64,000 bases of DNA from an uncultured Anaerolineae bacterium (GCA_937959265.1 CALGMA010000008.1:1-64000), one strand, 5' to 3'; positions 18,240-31,888 are shown, numbered from the stretch's first letter. Notes: generated by a model not told the origin, from the sequence alone. Translations and numbers: made by a program.

Positions 18240-19193
18240 GTGACCGTCGGTCTCATCACGCTGACTGCTACGCGAGCCGATCGCCTCGACAAAGTCATCG
18301 TCGCGCTCCTACCGACGCTGAGCCGAAGCGCGGCGCAGCGCCTGATTGCGCAGGGGCGCGTTCAGGTGGATGACGTCGCCCGCGATGCCGACTACCGGGT
18401 GCAGCCAGGGCAGACGATTACGGTGAACTTACCTGCGCCATTGCCGGAAGTGCCCCAGGCCGAGCCGATCGCACTGGACATTCTCTACGAGGACGAAAGT
18501 GTGATCGTGATCAACAAGCCGGCCGGCATCGTAGTGCATCCTGCGCCCGGCAACCTCAGCGGGACGGTGGTGAACGCCGTGCTGTCCTATGCACCTGAGG
18601 TGCAGACGGTAGGTGATGCGCACCGACCTGGCATCGTACACCGACTGGACAAGGAGACCAGCGGCTTGTTGTTGATCGCTCGCCATGAGGTCGCGTTGCA
18701 TGCATTGCAGTCGCAGTTCAAAGCGCGCGCGATCCAGAAGACGTATTTAGCCCTGTGCGTAGGTCATGTCTTCCCTGAACGCGGTGTGATTGACCGCCCG
18801 ATTGCGCGTGACCCAGGCAGTCGCCGGCGCATGGCAGTCGTCCCCGGCGGGCGCGAAGCCGTGACGGAGTATGGCGTGACTGAGGTGTTCGTCCTGGGCA
18901 GTGAGACCGGTCCGCGTTACTCGCTGGTGCGCGCGCATCCGCTGACCGGACGCACACATCAGTTGCGCGTGCACTTCGCTTCGATTGGCTATCCGATTGT
19001 GGGGGATGCGCTGTATGGGCTGCGCAGGGATGAACTCACGCGCCGGCTGAAGCCGCGACACATGCTGCACGCCAGCGAACTCGCGTTTGTCTCGCCGGCT
19101 TCGAGGCGCGAGGTGAAGTTGCACGCGCCGCTGCCGGTGGACATGCGGCGCGTGCTGGAGGAACTCAGCCCTCTTTCATTGCGCGATCAATGA
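18240..19193 (+). CDS. rluD: RluD-family 23S rRNA pseudouridine synthase
   Basis: A 317-residue protein with an N-terminal S4 RNA-binding domain (LDKVIVALLPTLSRSAAQRL, ~12-75) and a RluA/RluD catalytic domain. The catalytic Asp lies in HRLDKETSGLLL (~134-142). HPLTGRTHQLRVH is also conserved. It converts uridines of 23S rRNA to pseudouridine. The GTG start at 18240 is the first in-frame option giving a complete S4 domain. The last 29 bp overlap the convergent ANTAR gene. RluD versus other RluA-family target sites is not proven. Confidence 0.88.
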   Translation: MTVGLITLTATRADRLDKVIVALLPTLSRSAAQRLIAQGRVQVDDVARDADYRVQPGQTITVNLPAPLPEVPQAEPIALDILYEDESVIVINKPAGIVVHPAPGNLSGTVVNAVLSYAPEVQTVGDAHRPGIVHRLDKETSGLLLIARHEVALHALQSQFKARAIQKTYLALCVGHVFPERGVIDRPIARDPGSRRRMAVVPGGREAVTEYGVTEVFVLGSETGPRYSLVRAHPLTGRTHQLRVHFASIGYPIVGDALYGLRRDELTRRLKPRHMLHASELAFVSPASRREVKLHAPLPVDMRRVLEELSPLSLRDQ

Positions 19194-19746
19194 TCTCCTG
19201 AGCGACTTTGCTCATCGTCGTTCGGCGCGAACGTGCGGTCATTTGGATGTGGTGATAGGCTTCTTCTTCGCCCATACCACCTTTCATCAAGATGCCTTTG
19301 GCACGCTCGATGAGCTTGCGCGCGGTGAGCTTCTCTTCCAGTTCGTCCACCTTCTCGCTCAGGTTGCGACGTTCGTTGAAAGTGGCGATGGCGACGCGCA
19401 TGGTGCTAATCAGGTCATCGCGCTTGACCGGCTTGATCAGGTAGCCCTGGACGGGCAGTTCCGTCGCCCGGTCGAGCAGCGTCGTTTCGTTGTACGCAGT
19501 GAGGATGATGATGGGAATCGGCCGCTGCTTGAGGATCTCCGCGGCCGCCTCCAGGCCGTCGCGGAACGGCATGCGCACGTCGAGCAGCGCGATGTCCGGC
19601 TGTTCACGGTGCGCCAGCGTGACGGCCTCTACGCCATCGGCAGCGCTGTAAACCGTATGGCCCAGCTCTGTCAGGATGGCGCGTAGACCCATGCGGATGA
19701 TGGATTCGTCGTCGGCGATCAGTACACGAAGGCTTTTATTGCTCAT
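19165..19746 (-). CDS. ANTAR-domain response regulator (AmiR/NasT family)
   Basis: A 193-residue protein. The receiver domain (~5-125) has the acidic pair ADDES, phospho-acceptor Asp 56 in IALLDVRMPF, and the Thr/Lys switch residues (ILTAYN, YLIKPVKR). The coiled-coil plus ANTAR domain (~125-190) contains KLIERAKGILMKGGMGEEEA and a YHHIQMTARSRRTTMSKVA helix. ANTAR regulators act as RNA-binding transcription antiterminators on paired hairpins in nascent RNA. No histidine kinase lies nearby, and no matching two-hairpin target was identified in this window. Its 3' end overlaps rluD by 29 bp. Confidence 0.92.
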   Translation of the reverse strand: MSNKSLRVLIADDESIIRMGLRAILTELGHTVYSAADGVEAVTLAHREQPDIALLDVRMPFRDGLEAAAEILKQRPIPIIILTAYNETTLLDRATELPVQGYLIKPVKRDDLISTMRVAIATFNERRNLSEKVDELEEKLTARKLIERAKGILMKGGMGEEEAYHHIQMTARSRRTTMSKVAQEIIDRAMKEG

Positions 19747-19899
19747 TGATGACAGTTCCAGATCGAACTACCGGCGGACGCACCGCGCGTTGTACGCATC
19801 TCATGCGTGCCTCGAAGCGGTCGCGGGCCGGCGGTGACCAAGTTTGTTTTTGGTTCTCGTCCTGGAGGATGACGCGGATTATACTTTCGTCGCGTCCAG

Positions 19900-21063
19900 A
19901 TGTTGCCATTCATCCTGGTTGCCTGCCTCGGTGGCTTCATCGTCCTGCTCATCGCTCGCGATGCCTGGCGCATCCGTCGGTTGCCGGCCCTGGACGATGA
20001 TGCGGTGTCCCAGGTGACCCCGTGCGTCTCCGTGATCATCCCGGCTCGTAACGAGGAGGACAACATCGCGCGTTGTCTGGATGGCGCACTCGACCAGTTC
20101 TATCCATCCCACGAGGTGATCGTCGTGGACGATGGCTCAAGCGATGCAACGCCGTACATCTTGCGCGAATATGAGGCGCGCTTCGCCGGCCGGTTGTGTG
20201 TGATCCCTGGGCGCCCTTTGCCGCCGGGCTGGGTGGGGAAGTGTAACGCTTGCCTGCATGGTGCGCATCACGCGGGCGGTGAGTGGCTGCTCTTCCTGGA
20301 TGCCGACACCGCACCGCAGCCGGCGTTGCTCGGCGCGCTGATGGCGTTCGTCGAGCGCAACCGGCTCGATGTGGCCAGCGTCTTCCCGTTTAACGAGCTG
20401 GTCACCTGGTCCGAACGACTGGTGCTGCCGGTCTTCTATCAGTTCGCGCTCACTGCCTTCCCGCTGCAGAAGAACTTATCGGTCGAAGCGCCGGCCAACA
20501 CCGTAATCGCCAACGGCCAGTGCCTGATCGTGAGAGCGTCGGCGTATTGGTCGGTGGGCGGGCACGAGGCGGTGAAGGACAAGGTGCTCGAAGACATCGA
20601 ATTCGCGCAGGCGCTGCGGCGGGCCGGCTATCGAATCGGTTTGGCGACGGCGTTCGGCCAGTTGCGTGTGCGCATGTATCACGGCCTGGGCGAGGTGGTG
20701 CAAGGGCTGGGCAAGCACGCCGCCGCGGGCCGGCGCGCCAGTGGTTGGCGCGCGTTCTGGGCGGTGTCGCGCATGTCGCTGACGTTGCTGGCGCCATGGC
20801 TGCTGCTAGCGTTCGGCCTGGCTCAAGCAATCGCGCAACCAGTCGCGCTGTATGCCTGGCTGGCGCTGATTGTTGCAGCGTTGGCCGGGTTGACCGTGCT
20901 CGGGTTCTGGGCCGTTCGCTATCGTCGCTGGTATGACCTACCGGAGTGGATGGCGCTGCTGGCACCGGTCGGCTGGCTGATCTATCTGGCCATTGTCGTG
21001 CGTGGGACGTTGCAGGTGTTCTTCAAGCGCGGCGTGACTTGGAAGGAGCGCGTGTATTCGTAG
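19900..21063 (+). CDS. Membrane glycosyltransferase family 2 (CrtQ-like)
   Basis: A 387-residue protein with one N-terminal membrane helix (~1-22), a GT-A domain opening with VSVIIPARNEEDNIARCL, VVDDGSSDAT and the DxD motif as LFLDADTAPQP (~136), a late LEDIEFAQAL acceptor motif, and about three C-terminal membrane helices (~285-375). The arrangement resembles CrtQ-type carotenoid or other lipid glycosyltransferases, but no carotenoid genes are nearby. TATACT at 19880-19885 lies 14 nt before the ATG. The acceptor is unknown. Confidence 0.82.
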   Translation: MLPFILVACLGGFIVLLIARDAWRIRRLPALDDDAVSQVTPCVSVIIPARNEEDNIARCLDGALDQFYPSHEVIVVDDGSSDATPYILREYEARFAGRLCVIPGRPLPPGWVGKCNACLHGAHHAGGEWLLFLDADTAPQPALLGALMAFVERNRLDVASVFPFNELVTWSERLVLPVFYQFALTAFPLQKNLSVEAPANTVIANGQCLIVRASAYWSVGGHEAVKDKVLEDIEFAQALRRAGYRIGLATAFGQLRVRMYHGLGEVVQGLGKHAAAGRRASGWRAFWAVSRMSLTLLAPWLLLAFGLAQAIAQPVALYAWLALIVAALAGLTVLGFWAVRYRRWYDLPEWMALLAPVGWLIYLAIVVRGTLQVFFKRGVTWKERVYS

Positions 21064-21065
21064 CG

Positions 21066-22949
21066 CTAGCGCTGCGTGATCGGCAGATAGACCGATTGCG
21101 ATTGCGTGACGACGAAGCTCGCTTGCGCCCATGCGCTATCGCCAAAACCGTTGCTCGCACGCACGCGCCACGCGTAGGGCGTATCGGACGCTACCAGTGG
21201 GCCGGCTGGCCACTGCGTGTCGGTGATCCATCCGAAGGCGACGGTTTCCGTCAACATACCGCCCGAGAGTTCACCCCAGTAGAGTTCGCCTTCGGCACCC
21301 TGCCAACTCAGCGCAATCGGCGGGCCGCTGAGCATGAGCTGTCCGCCAGTTGGCGCGATGAGGGTCGGGGGGAGTGGGCCGACCGGGCATGCGCCGCCGC
21401 AAGTGCGGATGGAGGAAACGTCCCCTGAGAGCCCCTGGGCTAGGTCGTCCAGGTTGCCAAATTGCGCCGGGCCGACGGCGCGCCCGCACTCGCCGTGCAA
21501 GCCAGCGTCGCTGCAGAGGATCACGCCAACGCCGGGATCGAGGATGAGTGACCGCGCCGAGTCGTTCAGCCCGACGGTTTGCAGATCGGTGATGGTCTGG
21601 CTGCTGGTAAAAACTGCGCCGGTAAAGTTCAGGCCACTATAGAGCGTATAGACGCCGGTAATGGTCGGTTCGATGCGCAGCCCTCGCGCGGCGGCCCACG
21701 CTGCGCCATCGCCGTTCGCGCGCACGCTCCAGTATAGGTCGCGATAGTTCCAGGCCGTGCTGATCGTCAATGTGCTGGAGAGCGCGTTCGTGATCACCTC
21801 GGCGATCAACGTCCCGCCGGCGTTCATGTCCGGTGCGGTGCGTACACGGAGCACGTAGTGGTCGTCATAAGCGCAGCCGTTCACGCCCGCCCAGGCGAAC
21901 ACGACGGTCTGCAGGTTGGCGATGAAGCCATCTTCGGGCGTTTGCAGGTTGGGAGCGGGACAGGGAGATGGCGGCGGTGGTGCGTCGTCGTTCTGCGAGG
22001 TGTAGGTCTGTCCGTTCTGTATGCCGCTCCACGGCACTTCGACGAAGTCCACCGGCGCCAGCGTGCTCGTCTTCGGCCAGGGCGCGGCGTTGGGGTTGGC
22101 CGGGTTCGTCCACGTCGCCGGTTCGCTCGACACCATAAAGTGCACGTGCTTGCCGCAGGCGAAGCCAGTATCACCTTCCACGCCTAGCTTGGCACCGGCG
22201 CTCACCACATCGCCCATGCTCACCGGGACGCTATCGTAGGCCAGGTGCACGTACCAGGAGTACTCGTTCGGGCCGTGCTGTACCACGACCATGTTGGCTT
22301 GTCTCCAGACCGAGCTGAAGTTGCCACACGCGCCGGCGTTGCTGCTCTCTTTGACGAAGACGACTACGCCCGGCTTCGAGGCGAGCACGTCGCCGGTCGC
22401 AGCCAGCCCTTGGATGTCGAAGTCCACCTGATTGATATGGCCCGATGCATCCTTACTGAAGGCCCAGGCTGGCAGCCCTTTCTTCCACGGCAGCTTGTGA
22501 CCTGTGAAGTTCTGGATGCGCGCCGGGCTATAGCTTGCGCGGGGTAGTGGCTGCTCGAAGTAGGCTTTGGTCGCCTCGTCCGCGAGCTGCACCGGCATGT
22601 TGTTCAGCAGTGCGTTGAACTCGGCGGCGTTGGCTGGCGAGGGTGCGATCACCAGCCAGCCGTGCTCCTCGCGGATGCCGATGAGCAGGATGGCGATGTG
22701 CGGCGTGAAGCCGGCGAAACCGCTGGCGGGGATCGGCTCGGCGATGGCGAACGCCCACTGGCCGTCGGACGTGATTTCGCTGAGGGTGTAGGACTCGCCC
22801 CATGTTGCGCGCGCGTTCAGCCGTGGCAAAATGGCCTCGAACGCCAGGCGTAGCGCGTCATGCCCCTGGGCGAGGGTTGACGGCGACGCCGATGTGGCCA
22901 GCAGCGTCGCCGCCGTGATGAGCGAAACGAGCAGCGTGAGCTTGGGCAC
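21066..22949 (-). CDS. Secreted M23-type peptidase with C-terminal beta/gamma-crystallin-like and FN3-like domains
   Basis: A 627-residue exported protein. A signal peptide (~1-28) and an N-terminal domain with Ala/Pro-rich segments precede an M23-like region (~175-290), with VVVQHGPNEYSWYVHLAYD, GAKLGVEGDTG and the HxH metal motif in CGKHVHFMV (~263-271). After a Pro-rich spacer there are FN3-like strands, a segment with CSDAGLHGECGRAVG and SGDVSSIRTCGG (~485-530) resembling beta/gamma-crystallin or I36-type domains, another FN3-like domain, and a tail YLPITQR typical of Chloroflexota secreted proteins. The start is GTG. It lies 12 bp downstream of the thioredoxin-like gene. M23 catalytic competence is not certain. 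Confidence 0.75.
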   Translation of the reverse strand: MPKLTLLVSLITAATLLATSASPSTLAQGHDALRLAFEAILPRLNARATWGESYTLSEITSDGQWAFAIAEPIPASGFAGFTPHIAILLIGIREEHGWLVIAPSPANAAEFNALLNNMPVQLADEATKAYFEQPLPRASYSPARIQNFTGHKLPWKKGLPAWAFSKDASGHINQVDFDIQGLAATGDVLASKPGVVVFVKESSNAGACGNFSSVWRQANMVVVQHGPNEYSWYVHLAYDSVPVSMGDVVSAGAKLGVEGDTGFACGKHVHFMVSSEPATWTNPANPNAAPWPKTSTLAPVDFVEVPWSGIQNGQTYTSQNDDAPPPPSPCPAPNLQTPEDGFIANLQTVVFAWAGVNGCAYDDHYVLRVRTAPDMNAGGTLIAEVITNALSSTLTISTAWNYRDLYWSVRANGDGAAWAAARGLRIEPTITGVYTLYSGLNFTGAVFTSSQTITDLQTVGLNDSARSLILDPGVGVILCSDAGLHGECGRAVGPAQFGNLDDLAQGLSGDVSSIRTCGGACPVGPLPPTLIAPTGGQLMLSGPPIALSWQGAEGELYWGELSGGMLTETVAFGWITDTQWPAGPLVASDTPYAWRVRASNGFGDSAWAQASFVVTQSQSVYLPITQR

Positions 22950-22961
22950 GCGCGGTTGACC

Positions 22962-23552
22962 TCATGCGCGGGGCACGAGGTCGCAGGCTTCAGGCGGCAT
23001 CCAGTGTGCCTCGTGGCCTTCCCACTTGACGTTGCAGCCGATTGGGTTGGTGATGGGCACGCGCACGGGGCGGCCGGCCAAGTGGTCTTCCAGCGCATTG
23101 GCCAGGTCGTTCACCGTGCTCTTTTCGGCTTTGCGCGGGTTGTCTACGCCGCGGCCGGTGTAGATGAGCCGGCGCGCTTTGTCGAACACGTAGAAGTGCG
23201 GCGTGCGCAGCGCTCCATAGGCCCACGCTACCTGTTGCGATTTGTCGCGCAAGTACACCCAGGGGAACTTGTGCTCCTCCATCCGCTTCACCATGTGCTC
23301 AAAGCTATCCTCGGCGTAGGTGTTCTCGCTGTTTGAATTGATGGCGACGAAGCGCACGCCCTGCGGCATGAAGCGCAGCGCCGTTTGTCGCGTCACCTCG
23401 TCCGAACCCTTCACGTAGGGACAGTGGTTGCACGTGAAGAAGATCACGAGCGTGGGCGAGTCGTCGAAGTCGGACAGGCGATAGGTCTTGCCGTCGGTTG
23501 CCGGCAGCTCAAAATCGGGGGCCTTTTCGCCCAGTTGAAGCGTAAATGCCAT
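22962..23552 (-). CDS. Thioredoxin-like AhpC/TSA family protein
   Basis: A 196-residue cytoplasmic redoxin. The N-terminus [20 protein letters not shown] is typical of peroxiredoxin/ResA-type folds. The active region is [14 protein letters not shown], giving a CNHC motif (CxxC) followed by cis-Pro-type segments. This subgroup is common as a thioredoxin family protein, with a conserved C-terminal CNVKWEG. AGGAGG precedes the ATG at good spacing. It sits 27 bp after the nitroreductase gene in the minus-strand F420 run. Its partner is unknown. Confidence 0.88.
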   Translation of the reverse strand: MAFTLQLGEKAPDFELPATDGKTYRLSDFDDSPTLVIFFTCNHCPYVKGSDEVTRQTALRFMPQGVRFVAINSNSENTYAEDSFEHMVKRMEEHKFPWVYLRDKSQQVAWAYGALRTPHFYVFDKARRLIYTGRGVDNPRKAEKSTVNDLANALEDHLAGRPVRVPITNPIGCNVKWEGHEAHWMPPEACDLVPRA

Positions 23553-23579
23553 GTGGGTAACCTCCTGAAATGAGTGGAC

Positions 23580-24173
23580 TCAATTGTCCAACCAGATTGT
23601 CACTTCCTCCACCGGATGCCGGTCGCGCGGTTTGCCGGCGTCGGCGGGGTAGCCGAGCGTGATCAACGCCTGCGGCTCCCAGTCGCCCGGCAAGCCGAGC
23701 GTCTGAACAACTGCCTGGGGGCAAAACAGCGGCGCGCACATCCAGCACGCCCCGAGGCCCAGATCCGTTGCGGCGAGTAGGATGTTTTGCAGCGCCGCGG
23801 CGACGGCTTGTCCGGCCATCCAGCGCTCGGCGGCGTTGCGTCGGTCGTCGGGATACGCGTCCATATCGCGCAGCGTCATGCAGGCGAGGATGCAGACCGG
23901 CGCAGATGTGATGCGCTGATGCGAGCGCGACACGTCGCGCGCGATCAGCTCCGGCGCGACGCCGTCGCGCGCCAAGTCCTCGCGCAGGCGCTCACCCATC
24001 GCAGTCGCAAGCCGGACGCGCGCGGCGCCGGCCAGCACGGCGAACCGCCACGGCTGGCGGTTGTGCGGCGAGGGCGCGCGCGTGGCCGCTTCCAGGAGCG
24101 TGACCACCATTTCGCGCGGCACCGGCCGGTCGGTGTAGCGGCGGATCATGCGACGGCGGGCGATGACGTTCAC
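23580..24173 (-). CDS. FMN nitroreductase family protein, FbiB C-terminal-like
   Basis: A 197-residue flavin oxidoreductase. Family segments: RRMIRRYTDRPVPREMV, AATRAPSPHNRQPWRFAVL, AVAAALQNILLAATDLGLGACWM and a late LGYPAD. It directly follows cofE with a 6-bp gap. In actinobacteria and some Chloroflexota the F420-0 gamma-glutamyl ligase and an FMN-dependent dehydro-F420-0 reductase are fused as FbiB. Here the two halves are separate adjacent genes, so this protein is a good candidate for the reductase. Other nitroreductase roles remain possible. Confidence 0.8.
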   Translation of the reverse strand: MNVIARRRMIRRYTDRPVPREMVVTLLEAATRAPSPHNRQPWRFAVLAGAARVRLATAMGERLREDLARDGVAPELIARDVSRSHQRITSAPVCILACMTLRDMDAYPDDRRNAAERWMAGQAVAAALQNILLAATDLGLGACWMCAPLFCPQAVVQTLGLPGDWEPQALITLGYPADAGKPRDRHPVEEVTIWLDN

Positions 24174-24179
24174 GCTGCG

Positions 24180-24938
24180 CTAATGATACAAGTCGAGGTG
24201 CGCCGGCCGGATGATCTCGGCTGCGCTGCCCTCGCGCGGCGCAAAGCGCAAGCCGCGCACCAGCGCCGCCGGCGTGCCTTCGGCCGCCTGGCCCATCACC
24301 AACGTTGCTGCGCTGGCCACCATGTCGGCCAGGCCGATCTCGGTGTGCTGAAGTCGGTAGCCGAACAGGTCTTCGCGCCCGCGCCAGTCTTCCACGCCGG
24401 GCATACCGGCCACGCCGACGGCGACGCCGACCGTGCCCAGGCGATGCGGCCGGCCGTGGCTATCGCAGATCACAACCGGGATCGCGCACGCAAAAGCCGC
24501 GCAGAGCCGCTCGGCGATGCGGCGGGCGCTGGTGTCGGGATCATCCGGCATGAGCAGCACCACGTCGGGGTCGGGCGACACGTTGGAATGGTCAATCGCC
24601 GCGTTGGCCGAGACGAAGCCGAGCCGGTGGCGCGTGACCAGCACGCTGGGCGCCGCGCGCGACACCTCCGACGATTCACGCAGGATCACCTCGACCAGGC
24701 GCGGGTCTTTTTGGGTGATCGCCGCGAGTTCGATGGCACGCGCAGAGGGCACCACCTCGCGCAGGTTGACGAAGCGCCCCTCGGCCTTGGCCACTACCTT
24801 GGACGTGACGACCAGCACATCACCGGCTTGAGGGCGCAATGGCGCGATGGCGGTTGCGAGCAGCGCGGCTAAGTCGTCGCCGGGCCGAACGATCGGCAAG
24901 CCGATGACCGGAAGGAGCTGCAGAGCGGAGTGAGTCAC
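24180..24938 (-). CDS. cofE: Coenzyme F420-0:L-glutamate ligase
   Basis: A 252-residue ligase that adds glutamates to F420-0. Recognisable segments: GDVLVVTSKVVAKAEGRFV, ITQKDPRLVEVIL, DHSNVSPDPDVVLLMPDDPD, VVICDSHGRPHRLGTVGVAVGVAG and LADMVASAATLVMGQ. Length equals the single-domain CofE. It is 34 bp downstream of the NADPH:F420 oxidoreductase gene and 6 bp upstream of the nitroreductase. F420 core biosynthesis genes (cofC, cofD, cofGH) are not in this window. Confidence 0.92.
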   Translation of the reverse strand: MTHSALQLLPVIGLPIVRPGDDLAALLATAIAPLRPQAGDVLVVTSKVVAKAEGRFVNLREVVPSARAIELAAITQKDPRLVEVILRESSEVSRAAPSVLVTRHRLGFVSANAAIDHSNVSPDPDVVLLMPDDPDTSARRIAERLCAAFACAIPVVICDSHGRPHRLGTVGVAVGVAGMPGVEDWRGREDLFGYRLQHTEIGLADMVASAATLVMGQAAEGTPAALVRGLRFAPREGSAAEIIRPAHLDLYH

Positions 24939-24971
24939 GCGTGATGCTTTCCTCTACGCGCTGCACAGGGC

Positions 24972-25619
24972 CTAGGCGCCAGTGATGCGGATGCCGGCGC
25001 CTTTGACCTTGTGGCGCTTATTGATGCTGAGCAGGATTGGGGTCAGGCCTTCGACGACCACGGCGTTATCGAGCGGGCCGGCATCCCAGGCCTTCATGCC
25101 GGCGTCGGCGACCAACTGCATGCCGACGCGCTTGGCGGCGTCATCGTCGCCGCACACCAATACGTCGCAGTCAATCACGGCGTCTAGCTTCTTCAGATGC
25201 GTCGCCGAGATGTTCTGGAAGGCTGTCACCACCTTGACGCCCTGGCCGAGGATGGCCTGCGCCTCCTTTGATGCCGAGCCGCCCGGCGGCACGGCTACCC
25301 GTGTGAAGTCGTTCGGGTTAATCGGCACGGTCACGTCCACCAGCACTTTGCCCTGAACGGCGTCTTTCACGCTCGCCAGGGTGTCTTTGTGGGCGGCGTA
25401 TGGCACGGTGAGCACGACGACTTCTGCATCGCGCGCGGCGCCGGCGTTGTCTGCGCCGCTGATGCGCCCATCGCCAAGCGCCAGGTTTAACTCCTCGGCG
25501 ACGCGGCGCGCTTTCTCGGCGTCGCGCGAGCCGATGATAACCTCGTGTCCGGCGTGCGCCCAACGCAGGGCCAGCCCTGACCCTTCCTTGCCGGTGCCGC
25601 CTAAAACTGCGATCTTCAT
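24972..25619 (-). CDS. npdG: NADPH-dependent F420 reductase
   Basis: A 215-residue Rossmann oxidoreductase that exchanges hydride between NADPH and F420. It begins MKIAVLGGTGKEGSGLALRW, with the NADP-binding GGTGKEG loop and SRDAEKA after strand 2, and ends with the catalytic region DAGPLDNAVVVEGLTPILLS. The ATG at 25619 follows a strong GGGAGGATC ribosome-binding site. A TTG 18 bp further upstream is unnecessary. First gene of the minus-strand run npdG-cofE-nitroreductase, so F420 is both glutamylated and recycled by products of this locus. Confidence 0.92.
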   Translation of the reverse strand: MKIAVLGGTGKEGSGLALRWAHAGHEVIIGSRDAEKARRVAEELNLALGDGRISGADNAGAARDAEVVVLTVPYAAHKDTLASVKDAVQGKVLVDVTVPINPNDFTRVAVPPGGSASKEAQAILGQGVKVVTAFQNISATHLKKLDAVIDCDVLVCGDDDAAKRVGMQLVADAGMKAWDAGPLDNAVVVEGLTPILLSINKRHKVKGAGIRITGA

Positions 25620-25678
25620 GATCCTCCCTGTTTCCAATGAAGTTTGGGGTCGAATATCCGAGCGTAGATAATACCGCT

Positions 25679-26527
25679 ATGGCCGAACATCCGCTCGTCA
25701 CCACCGACTGGCTGCACGCGCGCCTGCGCGATGACCATATCCGCATCGTGGACATTCGCGGCCACGTCCTCCCGCCGACTGAGCCGCCGCCGCACTATTT
25801 CAATCACTACGATGACTATGTGGAGCGGCATATCCCCGGCGCGGTCTTCGTGGACTGGGTGCATGAGATCACCGACCCGGCCGACCCGCGTCATGCGCGC
25901 ATCGCGCCGCCGGAGCGTTTCGCCGCAGTGATGCGCCGATGCGGTATCGGCGACGATACGTTTGTGGTGGCATACGACGACGCCGCCGGCATGTTCGCCG
26001 CGCGGCTGTGGTGGGCCTTGAACTGCTACGGCCATGCGGCATCGGCCGTGCTCGACGGCGGCTGGAACAAGTGGATCGCCGAGGGCCGACCGACGACCGC
26101 CGAAGTTCCGCGCGTTGCGCCGGCGCGCTTTACGCCGCGCCCGCAACCGGCGTGGATCCGCACCGGCGACCAGGTGATGGCGGCTTTGAACGCATCGGTC
26201 AAGCTGGTGGACGTGCGCTCGCCGCAAGAGTTCAACGGTGAGCAGTCGCGCGCTAAACGGTTCGGCCACATCCCCGGCGCGGTGAATGTGCCGAGGACTT
26301 CGCTCGCAGCGCCGGACGGCACGCTGCTGCCGCCGGAGGTGCTGCGCGAGAAGTTCGCCCAGGCCGGCATAGACGGGCGCGCGTCGGAGATCGTGACGTA
26401 TTGCAACGCCGGCGTGAGCGCATCGTTCGGCTTGCTGGCGCTGCGGGTGGCCGGCTTTGCCAACAGCGCCGTCTATGATGGCTCGTGGAAGGACTGGGGC
26501 AACGACGACAGCCGGCCCATCGAATAA
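25679..26527 (+). CDS. Two-domain rhodanese sulfurtransferase
   Basis: About 282 residues with two rhodanese folds: an inactive N-terminal domain (DHIRIVDIRGHV...HIPGAVFVDW) and a C-terminal catalytic domain (VKLVDVRSPQEFNGE...). The active-site loop YCNAGVSASF (~240-249) carries the persulfide Cys. It belongs to the thiosulfate/3-mercaptopyruvate sulfurtransferase family; the loop composition does not settle which donor is used. The ATG at 25679 lies 6 nt after GATAAT and has no Shine-Dalgarno. A longer start at 25637 would overlap the divergent npdG control region. Confidence 0.9.
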   Translation: MAEHPLVTTDWLHARLRDDHIRIVDIRGHVLPPTEPPPHYFNHYDDYVERHIPGAVFVDWVHEITDPADPRHARIAPPERFAAVMRRCGIGDDTFVVAYDDAAGMFAARLWWALNCYGHAASAVLDGGWNKWIAEGRPTTAEVPRVAPARFTPRPQPAWIRTGDQVMAALNASVKLVDVRSPQEFNGEQSRAKRFGHIPGAVNVPRTSLAAPDGTLLPPEVLREKFAQAGIDGRASEIVTYCNAGVSASFGLLALRVAGFANSAVYDGSWKDWGNDDSRPIE

Positions 26528-26535
26528 CAGGGCGC

Positions 26536-26907
26536 TCAGGCGCTGTCCAGCGCGTATTCCCTCAGCACGTCCAGGTCCACGAACTCTAGCACGGAGATGT
26601 GGGTGGCTTCCAGGTCCACCAGGGGCGCGCAGCCGGCTTTGTAGGCCTCGACCCAGCGCGACACGCACAAGCACCACCGGTCGCCGGGTTTGAGGCCGGG
26701 GAAGGCGAACTCCGGCCGTGGGGTAATGAGGTCGTTGCCCATCGCGCGCGAGAACTCCAGAAACTCGCGGGTCATTTGTGCGCACACTAGATGCAGGCCG
26801 GTATCGCCGGGGCCGGTGTTGCAACAACCATCGCGGTACCAGCCGGTCATCGGCGCCGTGCTGCATGTCTTAAGGTCGGTTCCTAGAACGTTCCTTGCTT
26901 GGATCAT
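26536..26907 (-). CDS. DUF2237 family protein
   Basis: A 123-residue protein matching the DUF2237 pattern: ARNVLGTDLKTCSTAPMTG, FYRDGCCNTGPGDTGLH-like segment with adjacent cysteines, CAQMTREFLEFSRAMGNDL and PGDRWCLCVSRWVEA. The family is widespread and uncharacterised; the repeated Cys pairs suggest metal binding or redox chemistry. AGGTGA precedes the ATG at 26907. It ends 8 bp from the convergent sulfurtransferase gene. Confidence 0.88.
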   Translation of the reverse strand: MIQARNVLGTDLKTCSTAPMTGWYRDGCCNTGPGDTGLHLVCAQMTREFLEFSRAMGNDLITPRPEFAFPGLKPGDRWCLCVSRWVEAYKAGCAPLVDLEATHISVLEFVDLDVLREYALDSA

Positions 26908-26984
26908 GTTCACCTCGTTCGATTGCGCGTTGCGGGCCAAAGGCTACAGAAGATAGGTTTGTGATTGATGAGAGCGGATGCGCT

Positions 26985-31699
<4,715 letters not shown>

Positions 31700-31705
31700 A
31701 CCAGA

Positions 31706-31737
31706 GTAGGCGAGCGAACAAGCTCGCCTACGTTTTT
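31706..31737 (+). terminator. Rho-independent terminator of gyrB
   Basis: Perfect 10-bp stem (31706-31715 with 31722-31731), loop 6 nt, then TTTTT at 31733-31737. The arm GTAGGCGAGC resembles the arms of the intergenic palindromes at 33600 and 35295. Confidence 0.88.
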
Positions 31738-31888
31738 GAGAGCCGATGGACGCTCGCCGAGCGATCATCCGACGGCCTGTTGTATGATGCGCCGCGTGCG
31801 CTGCCCCTCGTTGAGTGGCGCGATCTTCAAAAAGAAAATCGCAGAGCGTTTAGGATACATCTGAAAACGCGCAACATGAAGCGCGTTC

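Noticed and set aside
25637-25678. Longer start for the sulfurtransferase at 25637
   Set aside because: It would overlap the control region of npdG and adds residues not typical of rhodanese proteins; the 25679 ATG has its own GATAAT.
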